Notes: a model not told the origin generated them from the sequence alone. A stretch of 55,677 nt of DNA from Paenibacillus sp. S150 (GCF_019352175.1 NZ_JACBYI010000049.1:1-55677); one strand, 5' to 3'; positions 8,292 to 17,077 are shown, counted from the stretch's first letter. Numbers and translations are program-made.

Positions 8292-8417
8292 CCAAAGTCC
8301 ACCTCTGTACTAAATTGTCTGCAATACCCTGTAGGCACGCGAATCTATCATAGCATTTCGGGAAGTGGACAGCAATTGGCAAATCCAATGAGCCTCCGCG
8401 ATGTGAAGGAGACGGCG

Positions 8418-8993
8418 CTAAAAGAGGTAGGCCCCGGTTCTGTCCGGCAGTCCATGCTCCGCCTCGAGCTGAAGCAGGGTGCTCTTAATCCCCAAACCTC
8501 CGGCATAGCCGACAAGAGCTCCTCCCGCTCCGATGATTCTGTGGCAGGGCACAATAACCGGCACGGGGTTGCGGTTATTGGCTCCGCCGACTGCGCGGAC
8601 CGCCTTGGGATTGCCGATCAGGACCGCTATATCCTTATATGAGGCCGCTTCTCCGTAGGGCACGGTACACAGCGCTTCCCATACCTGCCGCTGGAACACG
8701 GTACCGCGCATATCCAGCGGCAGCGAGAACTCCCTCAGCTCTCCGGAGAAATATGCCTCCAGCTGCTGTACGGCCCCGGATAATTTTGCCGAATCCTTAT
8801 ACAGCTTCGCTAGGCCCATTTGCTCCTTGAGCCATTGCCCGATATCCCCCGCATTCTTCACGAATGAGCCAAACTTCACAAGACAAAGCCCCTGTTCCGT
8901 TGCACAAAGCGTCAGCGGACCGATAAGGGAATCCATTTCCCCATAATATACGGCTGTCTCCATGTTCGCCGCGGTTTCCTCTGAATTAATCAT
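8418..8993 (-). CDS. ogt: Methylated-DNA-protein-cysteine methyltransferase (Ogt)
   Basis: This 191-residue suicide DNA-repair protein removes methyl groups from O6-methylguanine. The active-site PCHR motif is intact (C150 in VIVPCHRIIG), as is the C-terminal GYAGGLGIKSTLLQLE. The start overlaps the end of queG by 4 bases (ATGA), so the two are translationally coupled in the lepB-queG-ogt operon. A paralogue at 47175-47513 lacks the reactive cysteine. Confidence 0.96.
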   Translation of the reverse strand: MINSEETAANMETAVYYGEMDSLIGPLTLCATEQGLCLVKFGSFVKNAGDIGQWLKEQMGLAKLYKDSAKLSGAVQQLEAYFSGELREFSLPLDMRGTVFQRQVWEALCTVPYGEAASYKDIAVLIGNPKAVRAVGGANNRNPVPVIVPCHRIIGAGGALVGYAGGLGIKSTLLQLEAEHGLPDRTGAYLF

Positions 8994-10183
8994 GCCCTTT
9001 CCGTCTCCTCCCGCTGCAGCTTGTCCTGCGCCCGCTCCAGCATTTCCCGGACCGTCGCGTCTTCTTCCCCCGGCAGCGCCAGGTTTACCGCCGCCAGCGC
9101 TTCTGCGCCGCCGATGCGCCCAAGCGCCCAGGCCGCACTTCCGCGCATCTCCGGACGGGTCTCCTTCAGTACAATCCCGGCCAGCTTCGGCACGGCCGCC
9201 GTCTCCTTGAAATTGCCAAGCGCAATCACAGCATTGCGCTGAATCGGCTTCTTGCCCCGCCAGGCTGCCGAGCTGCTGCCGAACTGCTCCTTGAACCCGC
9301 GGTTGCTGAGTTCCAGAATCGGCAGCAGCAGCGGTTTGACAATCTCCGGATCCGGCAGCAGCTCCGGGCGGTGATCCCAGTTCTTCCCCCGGTTCTTGGG
9401 ACAGACAATCTGACAGGTATCACAGCCATACAGCCGGTTGCCGATCTTGGTCATATATTCATCACTCAAAAAGCCCTTGGTCTGTGTCAGATACGAAATA
9501 CAGGCCTGGGCGTTCAGCTGCCCGGGACCAACAAGCGCCCCGGTCGGGCAAGCGTCGATACACTTCGTGCAGTCTCCGCAGCCCTCATCTATCTGCGTAT
9601 CCGGGGGAAAGGGAATATTCGTCACCATCTCCCCGAGATAGATCCATGAGCCCCATTTGGGAGAGATGATGCTGCAGTTTTTGGCGCTGAAGCCAATCCC
9701 TGCCCGTTCAGCTACCGCCCGGTCCACCAGCACCCCTGTATCCACCTGGCTCTCCAGTACTGCACCCGGCACCCGCTCACGGATGAAGCCCTCCAGCTTC
9801 GCCAGCGCTTCGCGCAGCACCTGGTGATAATCTCTGCCCCAGGAAGCCCGGGCCAGAATTCCACGGCGTGCGCCCGGCTCAGACTTGGGCGGGTTCTCCA
9901 TTTTGGAGGGATAGGCCACTGCGATGGCGATGATCGACAGCGGCGGTTCACCTGACTGCAGAGCGGGGATGGTCCGCTTATCTAGATCCGGCTCCTCAAA
10001 ACCGGAATCATATCCGTTGTCACGGTGCTCCTGAAGAATGTTCTTCAAATATAAGAACGGCTCCGCAGATGCAAACCCGATATCGTCAATGCCGAGTTCA
10101 GATGCGGCAGCCTTAATTTCAGCTTTGAGACCTTCCCATTTCGAAGGCGGGGGAGCATAGGATGACTGAATTTTATTGTTCAT
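8990..10183 (-). CDS. queG: Epoxyqueuosine reductase
   Basis: This 397-residue iron-sulfur and cobalamin enzyme performs the last step of queuosine synthesis in tRNA. Two [4Fe-4S] motifs are visible, CGDCTKCIDACPTGAL and CDTCQIVCPKN. A C-terminal HEAT-like repeat region (RNAVIALGNFKETAAVPKLA, then RGSAAWALGRIGG) is present, as in the longer Firmicute QueG proteins. I chose the ATG at 10183, which follows AAGGAGAAGG; that ribosome binding site overlaps the lepB stop region. It sits between lepB and ogt. Confidence 0.95.
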   Translation of the reverse strand: MNNKIQSSYAPPPSKWEGLKAEIKAAASELGIDDIGFASAEPFLYLKNILQEHRDNGYDSGFEEPDLDKRTIPALQSGEPPLSIIAIAVAYPSKMENPPKSEPGARRGILARASWGRDYHQVLREALAKLEGFIRERVPGAVLESQVDTGVLVDRAVAERAGIGFSAKNCSIISPKWGSWIYLGEMVTNIPFPPDTQIDEGCGDCTKCIDACPTGALVGPGQLNAQACISYLTQTKGFLSDEYMTKIGNRLYGCDTCQIVCPKNRGKNWDHRPELLPDPEIVKPLLLPILELSNRGFKEQFGSSSAAWRGKKPIQRNAVIALGNFKETAAVPKLAGIVLKETRPEMRGSAAWALGRIGGAEALAAVNLALPGEEDATVREMLERAQDKLQREETERA

Positions 10184-10201
10184 TTCCGCCTTCTCCTTCA
10201 C

Positions 10202-10819
10202 TTATAATGCATTCGCCTTGCCGAGGGGCCACCAGATATACGCAGCCTTGCCGACAATGCTGCACTGCGGAACACTGCCGAAATACCGGCTGTCCTTGCT
10301 TGCCCCGGCATGCCGGTTGTCACCCATCACAAAATAGGTTCCTTCTTCAACAGTAAGCTGGGCGAAATCCGGGTCTTGTATTTCCGTATCCACATAGGGC
10401 TCGACCGTCAGCTTGCCGTTCACATACAGCCTGTGGTTCCGCACTTCCACCCTGTCGCCGGGAATTCCGATAATCCGTTTTACCAGATAATCCTTCCGGT
10501 CCGGTCCGGTGCTTGGGTCATGCAGAACAATCACGTCGCCTCTTCCGGGACTTTTAAAGGTTAAGGCAAGCTTGTTAATAATCAGTTTCTCGCCCTCAAA
10601 CAGCGTCGGCTGCATGGACTGGCCTATAACAGTTGAGACATTGAACACAAATATATTGAGCAGCGACATCAATGCGAATACAACTACGGCAGTTATTGCC
10701 CAATCCCGCACATCGCGGACCCAGCCTCTTCCCGATAAGGAATGGGTTCTCCTGTGTGTGACGGCTCGGTATCTCTGCTTGCGGCTCCGCATGAAATCTT
10801 CTTCAAGCTCCCGGTTCAT
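10202..10819 (-). CDS. lepB: Signal peptidase I
   Basis: This 205-residue type I signal peptidase cleaves secretory signal peptides at the outer face of the membrane. A basic cytoplasmic N-terminus is followed by one transmembrane helix (about residues 40-60), then the nucleophile S68 in IGQSMQPTL and the general base K114 in YLVKRIIGIPGD. The box E motif GDNRHAGASKDSR is present. The ribosome binding site is AAGGTGG. It heads a tight operon with queG and ogt. Bacilli often carry several paralogues (sipS, sipT and others); which one this is cannot be told. Confidence 0.96.
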   Translation of the reverse strand: MNRELEEDFMRSRKQRYRAVTHRRTHSLSGRGWVRDVRDWAITAVVVFALMSLLNIFVFNVSTVIGQSMQPTLFEGEKLIINKLALTFKSPGRGDVIVLHDPSTGPDRKDYLVKRIIGIPGDRVEVRNHRLYVNGKLTVEPYVDTEIQDPDFAQLTVEEGTYFVMGDNRHAGASKDSRYFGSVPQCSIVGKAAYIWWPLGKANAL

Positions 10820-10866
10820 AGGCCACCTTCTTGCTTCTCATTGGTCATTCAAGTCCATAACAATAG

Positions 10867-10915
10867 AAAAGCATATCTCCCGGCCATTTGCAATGGACTG
10901 CGGGAAGATATGCTT
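10867..10915 (-). terminator. Hairpin after GNAT gene
   Basis: On the minus strand AAGCATATCTTCCCG pairs with CGGGAGATATGCTT, followed by TTCTATTG. It probably ends the acetyltransferase transcript before lepB. The remainder of 10820-11062 shows nothing else I can name. Confidence 0.6.
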
Positions 10916-11062
10916 CAGTATAATGAATCAGACTATGCAAGCACGCGTTCAATACTAAAAGTATGTACTTCTAATACTCATAATCATTGCAGGCGTACCA
11001 GTCGCTATAGTTCTCTGCTCTAGAAAATGTTTCCGCTTACGCAGCACCGGGATGAAAGAATG

Positions 11063-11482
11063 CTATCCGACAATGCTGAGCTTCCTTACCGACTTGAAGA
11101 TTTGATTCTCGCCATATCCCATGGCTTCATACAGCGGCAGAGCAAATGAATTATGCTCATCAACGGCTACAAAAATACCGCTGACCTTGCGTGCCTGAAA
11201 CCTGTGCTCCATTGCCGATACAAGACCTCTGCCGATTCCTCTGCGGCGGTAATCCGGATGGACGGCAATGCGGAAATAACAGCCGTGGTTCTTCTCGATC
11301 GTACCAATCAGCGCACCAACAATCTCCCCTTCATCCTCGGCAACAACAATGAGATCGGAATCCCATGAAAGCTGCCTGGAGAAAGGCTCGATAGTGCTCT
11401 CGAAACATTCTTCCGATAATGCGGTCTGCAGCAATTCAGTCACAGGGGTAACGTCGCTTAATTGAAAGGAACGAACGTGCAT
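11063..11482 (-). CDS. GNAT-family N-acetyltransferase
   Basis: The 139-residue single-domain GNAT protein transfers acetyl from acetyl-CoA to an unknown amine. Acetyl-CoA-binding motif A is RIAVHPDYRRRGIGRGL, and the C-terminal part (NSFALPLYEAMGYGENQ) fits the fold. It stands alone between lepB and sodA, transcribed towards lepB. The substrate is unknown. Confidence 0.88.
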   Translation of the reverse strand: MHVRSFQLSDVTPVTELLQTALSEECFESTIEPFSRQLSWDSDLIVVAEDEGEIVGALIGTIEKNHGCYFRIAVHPDYRRRGIGRGLVSAMEHRFQARKVSGIFVAVDEHNSFALPLYEAMGYGENQIFKSVRKLSIVG

Positions 11483-11931
11483 TCTTTAAATCTCCCTTTT
11501 CTATGGCTTAGAATTTAACAAAAAGAAGGAGTTCCCGTACAGCATGGAAAGGAAAAAAAGAATAGCAAAACGGATAATTTTCGAAGAAGTCGCTGAATCC
11601 ATCTTGGGTAGTTTCTTTTCTTGCGACTAAAGAAGTATTAATCTAATGTTAAACAGTCAATATCTTCTTTAAACTTCAAAAAACGAGGAATTCCTGCTTT
11701 TAAGTCTATTAAAGCATACTTTTCTGCCGATATCACCATTTTTCTTTTGAAAGCGTTTGATTTAAAGCGTTTACATAGAATATTATTACATTATTACTTT
11801 TAAATAGGGGATTAACTGTGTAAACTGATGCCGGCGGCCCCCTTATGATTTTAACAAAGGGTTAACACTTGCGGTTAGATTTGCGTAGCGGAACACTTTT
11901 TAAACATTAATGTTTGTTTAGTGTTGCATTC
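11483..11931. other. AT-rich gap upstream of sodA with candidate operator sequences
   Basis: No gene is visible. Two features stand out. The sequence AAAGCGTTT occurs twice in direct orientation (11750-11758 and 11764-11772); the first lies within TTGAAAGCGTTT, which resembles half of a CcpA cre site. A perfect 14-bp palindrome, AAACATTAATGTTT (11902-11915), lies 16 bp before the sodA -35 box. Neither matches a PerR or Fur box convincingly. Confidence 0.45.
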
Positions 11932-11960
11932 TTGATCCAGATACGGTTTAATAATAGTAT
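11932..11960 (+). promoter_or_regulatory. Candidate sodA promoter
   Basis: TTGATC (11932-11937), a 17-bp spacer and TAGTAT (11955-11960) form a plausible sigma-A promoter. It would give a leader of about 105 bases that contains the inverted repeat at 12002-12019. Confidence 0.5.
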
Positions 11961-12001
11961 CTTATCGGGTACTTAGCCCATAAGGTTCATCGGAAATAAA
12001 G

Positions 12002-12019
12002 GGTTTTGACGTCAAGACC
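12002..12019. promoter_or_regulatory. Inverted repeat in sodA leader
   Basis: GGTTTTGACGTCAAGACC is an 18-base inverted repeat with one G-T pair, located about 40 bases into the predicted leader and 53 bases before the sodA start. It could be a protein operator. Its loopless centre makes an RNA hairpin less likely. Confidence 0.4.
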
Positions 12020-12072
12020 GCCAAAATTCTTTATCTATACAAATTCCAATAAAACTCAGGAGGGATTTTTCC

Positions 12073-12681
12073 ATGGCATTTCAATTACCGGCACTTCCTT
12101 ATCCGAACAACGCTCTCGAACCGCACATCGACGCACTGACGATGGAGATTCACCATGACAGGCACCACAACACATACGTGACGAATCTGAACGCCGCTCT
12201 GGAAAAGGCACCCGAACTGCAGGACAAGAGCATCGAAGAGCTGCTTACCGACCTGAACGCAATACCTGAAGCTATCCGCACTGCTGTCCGCAACAATGGC
12301 GGCGGGCATGCCAACCATACCCTGTTCTGGGAGGTTATCGGACCGGACGGCGGCGGCGCACCTACAGGCGCACTTGCAGCTGCGATTGACAGCGAGCTTG
12401 GCGGCTTCGACAAGTTCAAAGAAGATTTCGCTGCAGCGGCAACTACCCGTTTCGGCAGCGGCTGGGCCTGGCTGGTGGTTAAGGACGGCAAGCTGGCAGT
12501 TACCAGCACCCCGAACCAGGACAACCCGATCAGCGAAGGTGCCACTCCAATCCTCGGCCTGGATGTATGGGAGCATGCATATTACCTGAACTACCAAAAC
12601 AAACGTCCTGACTACATCAAAGCCTTCTGGAATGTAGTCAACTGGGAAGAAGTCGGCAAACGCTACGAAAGCGCAAAATAA
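12073..12681 (+). CDS. sodA: Superoxide dismutase (Mn type)
   Basis: This 202-residue cytoplasmic superoxide dismutase is colinear with B. subtilis SodA. The ligand contexts IHHDRHHNTYV, GGGHANHTLFW and LDVWEHAYYL are all present, and the GGGHANH and GSGWAWL segments favour manganese. The start follows CAGGAGG. It is a single-gene unit closed by a strong terminator at 12740-12786. It is the second SOD gene in the window; unlike the one at 6063 it has no extension. Confidence 0.97.
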   Translation: MAFQLPALPYPNNALEPHIDALTMEIHHDRHHNTYVTNLNAALEKAPELQDKSIEELLTDLNAIPEAIRTAVRNNGGGHANHTLFWEVIGPDGGGAPTGALAAAIDSELGGFDKFKEDFAAAATTRFGSGWAWLVVKDGKLAVTSTPNQDNPISEGATPILGLDVWEHAYYLNYQNKRPDYIKAFWNVVNWEEVGKRYESAK

Positions 12682-12739
12682 ACAAAAGCGGCCCCGGTGC
12701 CGCTTCAGCAGCGCATCACTGAGCTGCACATAATAAGCC

Positions 12740-12786
12740 AAAGCGGGTACCGTCCTTGAATTGAGGATGGTACCCGCTTTGTTTTT
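12740..12786 (+). terminator. Strong terminator of sodA
   Basis: AAGCGGGTACC-G-TCCT pairs with AGGA-T-GGTACCCGCTT, followed by TGTTTTT. A smaller hairpin, TAGCTGCA-N5-TGCAGCTA (12843-12863), follows towards mutY. Confidence 0.92.
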
Positions 12787-12895
12787 GAAGAAAACGATAA
12801 TATATGAGTATGCCGACAATGAATAATCCGTTTATTTTGCCTTAGCTGCAGGCTGTGCAGCTATATGCGAAGCAGCTCCGGTAAACACCTTGAAA

Positions 12896-14209
12896 TCAGC
12901 TGTCTTTTTCATCAAAATAGCTGTTCAGCAGCTTCAAAAACACATTCGGAAAGGCGTAATTCGCCATCTCCCCGCGGTTGATCCACCGCACAGCACCGCC
13001 ATCCTCCGGATTTCCGCTTCCGTCCGCAAACGGCTCAGCCGCTCCTCCGTCCCCAGTGAATAATCCGGGGGAGGAGCCTCCGGCGGTGAACAAGTCCGGC
13101 AGGCCGCCGCCGGATATTTGCGCCGCAGCACCGCCGGCGGCGTACGCCGTGCGCCCTTCCGCAGCCAGCGGCAGCGCGCGGACATCCTCTTCCCTGCAGC
13201 GGTACACCTGCAGGGTCCACACAATATGGCTGAACGTATGTTCCGCAGCCATCCAGTGCGCTTCAGGCCGGGCAGGAATCCCGGCCTGAAGCAGGGACCG
13301 GCGCAGCCGGTCCAGCGCCGCGGCCTCCGGCAGCAGCGCGCCCAGCGCGCCGCCCCCGGCAGGCGGCGCGGGCCAGTGCGGCAGCTCCCACATGCGGGCC
13401 AAAAGCCCGCTGGATGGCCGCTGCCGGATGAGCACCCGGCCCGCGTGCGCGCCGCGGCCCTCCACCAGAGCCGCCAGCCGCTCCTCCGGGCGCGGCGGCT
13501 TGGCCTTGGTCTTGACGGGCAGCGAGGTCTCGCAGCCCGCCAGCCGCGCGGCGCAGTGCTCCATCACCGGGCATGGAAGGCAGCGCGGTGATTTCGGCGT
13601 GCAGACGAGCGCGCCAAGCTCCATCAGCGCCTGGTTGAAATGCGAGGCTTCCCCTTCAGGGATCAGCTCTGCCGCCAGGCGCTCCATCTTCACGCGGGTG
13701 GGCCCCTTGGCGATATCATCCTCGATGAGGAAATAGCGGGACAGCACCCGCATCACATTGCCGTCCACCGCCGGCTCCGGACGGTTGAAGGCAATGCTGA
13801 GGATAGCCCCCGCCGTATAGGGGCCGACACCCTTGAGGCCGAATACGGCGTCGCGGTCATTCGGGACCTGTCCGCCGTAATGCTCTTTCACCTGCCTGGC
13901 TGCATGCTGCAGATTCCGGGCGCGTGAATAATAGCCCAGTCCCTCCCAGCACTTCAGCACCTCCTCTTCCGGTGCATCAGCCAGCGATTCTACCGTGGGA
14001 AAACGTTCAATGAAACGGTTGAAATAAGGAATTACTGTATCTACCCGGGTCTGCTGCAGCATAATTTCCGAGATCCAGATATAATATGGATTCCGGTGGC
14101 GCCGCCAGGGCAGATCCCGTTTCTGGCCCTGATACCATTCCAGCAGGAAACGGCTGAAGAACAACTTGGCTTCCTGCAGTGTCCCGCTCTGCTGTTCATG
14201 TGTTGTCAT
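12896..14209 (-). CDS. mutY: A/G-specific adenine glycosylase
   Basis: This 437-residue repair enzyme removes adenine mispaired with 8-oxoguanine. The helix-hairpin-helix (GVGPYTAGAIL), the catalytic region and the [4Fe-4S] cluster C-x6-C-x2-C-x5-C (CTPKSPRCLPCPVMEHC) are intact. A C-terminal Nudix-like recognition domain follows. It is longer than the usual 350-370 residues because of a Gly/Ala/Ser-rich insertion at about residues 355-405 (TAGGSSPGLFTGDGG region), which is very GC-rich DNA. The ribosome binding site is AAGGAG. It lies downstream of acpS on the same strand. Confidence 0.95.
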   Translation of the reverse strand: MTTHEQQSGTLQEAKLFFSRFLLEWYQGQKRDLPWRRHRNPYYIWISEIMLQQTRVDTVIPYFNRFIERFPTVESLADAPEEEVLKCWEGLGYYSRARNLQHAARQVKEHYGGQVPNDRDAVFGLKGVGPYTAGAILSIAFNRPEPAVDGNVMRVLSRYFLIEDDIAKGPTRVKMERLAAELIPEGEASHFNQALMELGALVCTPKSPRCLPCPVMEHCAARLAGCETSLPVKTKAKPPRPEERLAALVEGRGAHAGRVLIRQRPSSGLLARMWELPHWPAPPAGGGALGALLPEAAALDRLRRSLLQAGIPARPEAHWMAAEHTFSHIVWTLQVYRCREEDVRALPLAAEGRTAYAAGGAAAQISGGGLPDLFTAGGSSPGLFTGDGGAAEPFADGSGNPEDGGAVRWINRGEMANYAFPNVFLKLLNSYFDEKDS

Positions 14210-14262
14210 GGTTATTCTCCTTGCCGCTCAAATATTCAGTACATCCGATATATACAATCAAC

Positions 14263-14284
14263 GCTCCGCTTAACTGGACGGAGC
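14263..14284 (-). terminator. Small hairpin between acpS and mutY
   Basis: GCTCCG-N10-CGGAGC, with TTGATTG following on the minus strand, could partially terminate the acpS transcript before mutY. Confidence 0.4.
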
Positions 14285-14342
14285 CTTTGCATTTCCTCAA
14301 ATATGCGGCCGTCACTGCAACACCCTGCCTTCCGGGCAGAGC

Positions 14343-14741
14343 CTAATATCCGGGCAGCCGCTCCACCACTGCGAACGCCGAGGCCAAATCGCGGCTGTGC
14401 GTAATGGTAAGATGGATGGTATATTCATGCTCCGGCAGCAGCAGCCGGTTCCACGCCTCTGCCGAAAGTGCAGCTACCGGCTTGCCCTGGGCATCCGGCA
14501 GAATTTCGATATCCAGAAAACCCACAGCATGGCCGATTCCGCATCCAAGTGCCTTAACTACCGCTTCCTTGCCCGAAAATCGCCCTGCTATGAACTCCGC
14601 TGTATTCCCGCCTCTGCTGTTGGCCAGCACAAGCTCCTGCCCGGTAAGAATCCGGCGGATAAATCTGCCGCCCTGGTTACCCTCAGCTATATCCGCAACC
14701 CGCTTGATCTCCAGCACATCGTGCCCGATTCCGTAAATCAA
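14343..14741 (-). CDS. acpS: Holo-[acyl-carrier-protein] synthase
   Basis: The 132-residue AcpS transfers 4'-phosphopantetheine from CoA to acyl carrier protein. The magnesium-site motifs IGHDVLEIKR and AGRFSGKEAVVKALG and the C-terminal THSRDLASAFAV are present at normal length. The start is TTG at 14741, a few bases after GAGGGGCGTGGA; no in-frame ATG exists near the conserved N-terminus. The predicted operon partner is mutY. Confidence 0.95.
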   Translation of the reverse strand: MIYGIGHDVLEIKRVADIAEGNQGGRFIRRILTGQELVLANSRGGNTAEFIAGRFSGKEAVVKALGCGIGHAVGFLDIEILPDAQGKPVAALSAEAWNRLLLPEHEYTIHLTITHSRDLASAFAVVERLPGY

Positions 14742-14863
14742 AATTCCACGCCCCTCATGGCTGTACAGTCGTTAAGCTCCGCAAATTGCCTTCTATCTTT
14801 AGCAGTGTAAATAATGGTATGATCCTCCTATATAAAGTCTATAGAATATACAAATCCTTGTAT

Positions 14864-14964
14864 CAAGTGGAAACGGCTGCGCCGTCTTTATAAGGAAGGT
14901 ATCCGTTTCAGCGAGAAAGATAAGGCTATTTTATAGCGTGAAACATATAAATTCTTATCTTTTT
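14864..14964 (+). repeat. Dispersed repeat family 1, copy A
   Basis: This is a roughly 100-bp element also found at 20921 (B), 42666 (C), 16981 (D, diverged), 27034 (F, left half) and 24219 (E, fragment). The left half folds as GGAAACGG / CCGTTTC closing two small hairpins (GGC-TGC-GCC and an imperfect CCGTC..GAAGG). The right half folds as AAAGATAAG / CTTATCTTT around GCTAT-TTT-ATAGC. Copy A lies in the divergent gap between acpS and the hydrolase gene. The rest of 14742-15161 is AT-rich with no gene. Confidence 0.85.
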
Positions 14965-15161
14965 AGAAATGTCATCAGACATCTTTTTTAAATAATATAA
15001 ATTATAGTCTTAGCAGCAGCTTTCTGCTATCTTAAAAGAAAAAAGCGCCGAAGTCCATTTTCAGGCACAGTCGGCTTGCCATAGCCCTTCAACACAATAT
15101 ATGAATTCGATCTCAAAACCAGCATTGGATATTCTACTATCAAAGAAAGGGAGATTTCCTT

Positions 15162-15980
15162 ATGACCCGTAATTTCGAATTGCCTGCAGGAGGGGATGCC
15201 GTCCTGCGCTGCTCACATTTCCCGGCCCAAGGCCAAGCCAAAAGCCTTATTGTCGTGGCGCACGGCTATAAGGGCTTCAAGGATTGGGGGATGTTCCCGT
15301 ATGCCGCAGCGGCGCTCAGTAAAGAGCACGAGGTCATCAGCTTTAACTTCTCTCATGCCGGGATCGGCGAGGATTTGCAGAATTTCACCGAGCTTGAAAA
15401 ATTCGCCCGCAACACCTATCAGCGCGAGATCAGGGATATGGAAATTCTGCTCTCCTATTTGAGCCAGCACCACAAGTTCGGAAGTCTGCCTGTCTTCCTG
15501 CTGGGACACAGCCGGGGAGGCGGCGATTGTCTGTTATATGCGCTGGACCATCCCCATGAAGCCGCCGGAGTCATCTCCTGGAACGGAACGACCAACCTGG
15601 ACTTGTTCACGGAAGAGCAGAAGCGTGAAATGAGAGAAAAGGGCCGCACCCATGTGCTCAATGGGCGCACCGGCCAGCAGATGCCGCTGGATGCAATAAT
15701 TATAGAAGACCTGGAGCAGCAGGCCGAACGCTACAATATCCTGGAACGGATGAAGCAGGCAAGCTTCCCCGTCGTTCTGATTCAGGGAAGCGAGGATGGC
15801 GAGCGGCTGCGCCGCGGCTCAGAGCAATTGACCCGGCTGCGGCCAGACATTGACTGGGTGCAAATTCCGGGCGGCGATCATACCTTCGGCACCGTTCATC
15901 CTTTTGCCGGCGCCACTCCGCAGCTGGAGCAGGCCATCGCTGCAACCCTGGAGTTCATCAGCCGTATTCTGGATAAATAA
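15162..15980 (+). CDS. Alpha/beta hydrolase
   Basis: The 272-residue cytoplasmic alpha/beta-hydrolase has the oxyanion-hole segment AHGYKGFKDWG, the nucleophile elbow GHSRGGG, an acidic candidate in QGSEDGERL and a catalytic His in GGDHTFG. It resembles the YqjL/dienelactone-type hydrolases in general outline. The ribosome binding site is AAAGGGAG. It stands alone, divergent from acpS and convergent with nadE. The substrate is unknown. Confidence 0.88.
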   Translation: MTRNFELPAGGDAVLRCSHFPAQGQAKSLIVVAHGYKGFKDWGMFPYAAAALSKEHEVISFNFSHAGIGEDLQNFTELEKFARNTYQREIRDMEILLSYLSQHHKFGSLPVFLLGHSRGGGDCLLYALDHPHEAAGVISWNGTTNLDLFTEEQKREMREKGRTHVLNGRTGQQMPLDAIIIEDLEQQAERYNILERMKQASFPVVLIQGSEDGERLRRGSEQLTRLRPDIDWVQIPGGDHTFGTVHPFAGATPQLEQAIAATLEFISRILDK

Positions 15981-16060
15981 TCCGGGAGCCAGCCTGCCTG
16001 CCCTCTGACAGAAGCAACGATACAGCTCTCCTTCTGCTGAAGGACTGTGCGTAAACGAAG

Positions 16061-16101
16061 AACCGCCGGAGCTGCCGCGGATGATGCAGCTGACGGCGGT
16101 T
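16061..16101. terminator. Terminator between hydrolase and nadE
   Basis: AACCGCCG and AGCTGC pair with GCAGCT and CGGCGGTT. TT-rich flanks on the minus strand suit nadE, and it may act in both directions. Confidence 0.7.
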
Positions 16102-16119
16102 TCGGGTACGGTCCATCCT

Positions 16120-16929
16120 TTAGATTCCCGGAATCACATTGCGCTTATGCGCGGTTCTCCTGTAGAGGCTCTCAAGCTTTTTTGCCGCACCGGGACTGAC
16201 CGTCTTGCCCTCCAGGTAATCGCTGTTCTCATCATAGGTAATGCCAAGCTCCGCCTCATCCGTCTGCCCCGGCCACAAGCCTGCTGTGGGTACCTTGGTT
16301 ACAATATCCGCAGGCACTCCGAGGTAAGCAGCCAGCTGGCGCACCTGACGCTTGTTCAGGGACGTCAGCGGCGCAATGTCCACCGCCCCGTCGCCCCACT
16401 TCGTATAGAAGCCGGTTATGGCTTCCGAGGCATGGTCTGTCCCCACTACCAGCAGATTGTTCTCGAAGGCTAGCGCATACTGCATCACCATGCGTGTTCT
16501 CGCCTTCACGTTGCCTTTGCCCTGGCGGGTGATATGGCGGTGCTGCCCGATCGATTTCAGGCTGTGCTCCACCTCAAGGGCAATCTCGTTGACCGCTTCC
16601 TCTATGTTGGTCTCTACCCTGTACGTCAAATCAAAGGCCCCGGCAACCTCATAACTGTGCCCGATATCCTCCTGCTCGCCATACGGCTGGAAAACACCGA
16701 GGGTGATATACTCTTTGCCTTCCTCGGCAGTAAGCTCATCCGTCGCCCGTTTGCACAGACCTGCGGCCGCCGCGCTGTCCACCCCGCCGCTGATCGCGAT
16801 CAAGAGCCCTTTTGCCCCTGCTTCCAGCACATACGCCTTCAAAAAATCCACCCGCTTGCGCACCTCAGCCTCCACATCAATGGACGGCCTAACCCCAAGG
16901 GCGGCAATAATCTCTTCCTGCATACTCAT
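16120..16929 (-). CDS. nadE: NAD synthetase, ammonia-dependent
   Basis: This 269-residue enzyme amidates nicotinate adenine dinucleotide to NAD. The ATP pyrophosphatase P-loop SGGVDSAAAAGL, VGTDHASEAITGFYTKWGDG and the C-terminal DENSDYLEGK are present. There is no glutaminase domain, so it is the short ammonia-using form as in B. subtilis NadE. The start at 16929 follows GGGGTG. It is separated from the upstream bacilliredoxin gene by a terminator and a family-1 repeat. Confidence 0.96.
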   Translation of the reverse strand: MSMQEEIIAALGVRPSIDVEAEVRKRVDFLKAYVLEAGAKGLLIAISGGVDSAAAAGLCKRATDELTAEEGKEYITLGVFQPYGEQEDIGHSYEVAGAFDLTYRVETNIEEAVNEIALEVEHSLKSIGQHRHITRQGKGNVKARTRMVMQYALAFENNLLVVGTDHASEAITGFYTKWGDGAVDIAPLTSLNKRQVRQLAAYLGVPADIVTKVPTAGLWPGQTDEAELGITYDENSDYLEGKTVSPGAAKKLESLYRRTAHKRNVIPGI

Positions 16930-16980
16930 GCGTACACCCCGTTTCGCAGCTTATATACATCTTCCACCTTCGAAAAATAA

Positions 16981-17077
16981 GAAGAAACGGCTTCGCCGTC
17001 CTCTGAAAGAGGCGGCTTCCGTTTCCCCAGAAAGATAGAGATCATTTTCAAGGCAAGCCTATAACATTCTTATCTTT
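16981..17077 (+). repeat. Dispersed repeat family 1, copy D (diverged)
   Basis: GAAACGG...CCGTTTC encloses GGC-TTC-GCC and CCTCT-GAA-AGAGG. The right half keeps AAAGATA...TATCTTT, but the inner hairpin is replaced. The P2 stem sequence differs from copies A-C yet still pairs, which suggests the fold is maintained. It shares this subtype with copy F. Confidence 0.75.

Noticed and set aside
13118..13736. Arg/Ala-rich ORFs antisense to mutY
   Set aside because: Artifacts of the GC-rich mutY insertion; no supporting signals.
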